A stretch of DNA of 64,000 nucleotides from Gentiana macrophylla. Lineage: Eukaryota > Streptophyta > Magnoliopsida > Gentianales > Gentianaceae. Below, in pieces: positions 62,215 through 64,000 of this stretch. The notes beneath the pieces are model-generated. The model did no database searches, was not told the DNA's origin, and saw nothing but the letters and a program-made list of their open reading frames with translations. A program made the position numbers and the translations under genes. The DNA is taken from positions 6,262,001-6,326,000 of the forward strand of contig CM047805.1 in NCBI GenBank assembly GCA_026214975.1. Reading direction: 5' to 3'. Every line of letters starts with the position of its first letter. Positions within the stretch are counted from its first letter, which is position 1.

Positions 62215-64000
62215 AATGTATGTCTATAAAGATAGATATACATGATGAGACCATAATAAAGAGAATTAATTCGAAATTAATTGATGAAATACTCCCACAA
62301 CAAAAATTAAGTCGTAAGTTTGTCTCCCAATATTATAACGACGGTGAAGAGCCCTTGTTCGGATCCAACTGATCGACCACTGCCTGGAGTGGACCTACCT
62401 CATATCGTCGTTGTTGAGATATGATCGTATGAGATCACGTGAATATTGGGTTATGACTTGACTAGAATCTTTCGGTGATTGGCCACCTTAGTTAGGGCCT
62501 CGACTTTAGAGACAAGGAGATGACTAACACATAGTGATGTGTATCGTCAAAGAGTTGACTAGTCAACCACTGAGAATTACATAGTGATGTGACTGGTAAA
62601 GGGTTACCTACCTTTCGAAATTATCTTGGTTGATCGACCACCGCTGGGAATCGAGGTAACTATATTGGATCTCAGCCACTAAAGAATTTTGAAAAATTTC
62701 TTAAAGTCAATTGGGAGTAGTTGACTAGTGGGAGCAAAATCATAAACCAAAAGACCATTTTTGATTTTGCGTGTATAAACAACAACACTCTTTTTTCTTT
62801 ATTTTTATGTTGTAGTTTTAGCAAACTGTATTTCTATGTTTTTATTCTCGATAGTCAAAAACCAAAATTAAATGGCTGTTACCGTTTGAGAAATGTTCTC
62901 AAGTTGGTTAAGTAATTTTAATCCTTTGAAAATAAGCAATGACAGGAGCAATCGCATTTTCGTAGTTGAAGACAAGGAGACTACATATTTGATGAAGTCC
63001 TCTAAGACTTTAATTATTAACGGAAGCTCACATATTGGACATAACGTCATACGATGAGGATTATTCAAACATTAGATGGATTGGATAATGATGACCACGT
63101 CGAATTTGGGAAAGGTTGTTTTCAAAATTGTAAGATTTAAGTATCGACTTTAATCATTGCTTGAAAGTAAATTAAATAGTTCATGTTTTGAATATGATTC
63201 AAAAAGGTTGAATATACTATTTAACAAACGTTGGATTTTTCATCATGAAAGAAAATTGAAGACACAATTCTTGTGATTTATCTTAAGTCTTATGAAGACT
63301 AAATTAAGAAATATTTACAAGAGCTTGAAGGATTAAAATGGGAAGTTAGGGCATGTTCTTAAATAAGAGAACTTATCCAAGTCTCTATTGTAGGCAAGTG
63401 TGTTGAGATGAATCTATCTAAGTTCAAGTCAACTCTTAGATATATGTTATCTTACGAGTACGATTGAATTAGAAGGATTAAATACGGAGTACACTAAGAT
63501 ATGAAAGGTGAAGCAAACGTTGCAAAATTTTCGGTATTGTATTCTGAATTTGGTAGGCTGATAAAGGAACTAAATAAATGTTGTTGTGTTCGGTTCTTAT
63601 GACGAACAAGTGTTGATTATTTGTTAGGATTTAGTAGACATCTTCAATTATAAGGAATAAATATTATTCCGATAAGGTTGAACGGTCACTAAATCTAACA
63701 TACTAGATTAGTGTCACTATATAGTTGATATAGGTGATGAAATCTCAATTATGTATTTGTATGGCTGTTATCCTTAATATTTGGTGGTTTTTCTAGACAT
63801 ATTCTCTATGGAAGGGAATCATGTGATCAGATGTCATTCTGATGACGTCTGAACCATGTGGTTATAAATCATGTGGGTAATACGTATCTTATCAAAAGAT
63901 GACTAAAATACCCTTTTATGAAAAGATTATAAAATCTAGAAAGTTGTCTAAAGCCTAAACATACTGATGTTTGCTGGCTCATGACAATTAATGCCACAAA
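62215..64000 (+). other. D interior, second part, non-coding
   Basis: Colinear with C 51556 to about 53350, including the block gaagagcccttgttcggatc and the later text gttcggttcttatga. No open coding sequence. The element continues beyond the window. Confidence 0.65.

Larger units (their letters stand above)
47544..64000 (+). mobile_element. Copia-like element D, degenerate, 3' end beyond window
   Basis: The 5' LTR is 47544-48137 joined to 57493-58877 after removing C. Primer site TGGTATCAGAAC at 58879. The interior (58880-64000) matches the C interior, with a solo LTR inserted at 60196-62214. No intact coding sequence. D is more diverged and so older than C. Confidence 0.85.

Overview
The window is plant nuclear DNA made almost entirely of nested retrotransposons. 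Evidence for a plant: Ty3/Gypsy elements of the Tat/Athila type (tRNA-Asp primer sites, a post-integrase tail, a plant-specific extra ORF), Ty1/Copia elements with initiator-Met primer sites, an L1-type LINE and a short MITE. I see no complete host gene, no rRNA or tRNA gene and no CRISPR. All gag-pol regions carry stops and frameshifts. The longest clean reading frame is the extra ORF2 of Gypsy element G3 (31098-29818, minus).

Layout, left to right. G1 (Gypsy, minus, <1-17443) has its 5' LTR at 15880-17443 and runs off the left edge inside its ORF2. L2 (6292-13752, plus), a coding-free LTR element with a perfect 5-bp target duplication (aggtt), sits inside the G1 gag region. G1 itself sits in the reverse transcriptase of Copia element E (minus, 17444-23186 visible). 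E sits in the protease/pre-integrase part of Copia element A (plus, 23187-26529 plus a 3' LTR remainder at 40126 to about 40595). G3 (Gypsy, minus, 26530-40125, both LTRs present) sits inside the 3' LTR of A. A sits against a LINE (plus, about 40600-43900), which is itself cut by a solo LTR (40959-42691). About 400-550 bp of unassigned sequence follows. Then comes Copia element B (minus, 44295-47543), interrupted by Copia-like element D (plus, 47544 to past the right edge). The 5' LTR of D contains a complete relative, C (48138-57487, target duplication catgt). The interior of D contains a second solo LTR (60196-62214), which contains a 394-bp MITE (61320-61713).

Main points. (1) The L2 LTRs carry two triplets of 12-bp palindromes of the type TCGGTCGACCGA, each phased at exactly 22 bp, in both LTRs. 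(2) L2 has no proteins but shares the terminal hairpin-plus-polypurine signals of G3, so it looks like a non-autonomous partner of Tat/Athila-type elements. (3) G1 and G3 share a GACGGGCGYCC-type motif cluster that lies upstream of the LTR TATA box and again upstream of ORF2; in G1 the second cluster also has a TATA box, suggesting an internal promoter. (4) A small conserved unknown ORF lies between pol and ORF2 in both. (5) G3 is flanked by an unusual duplication of about 40 bp and keeps primer-site nucleotides beyond its 3' LTR, suggesting atypical integration. (6) C and D carry an array of consecutive RNA-type hairpins after the primer site.
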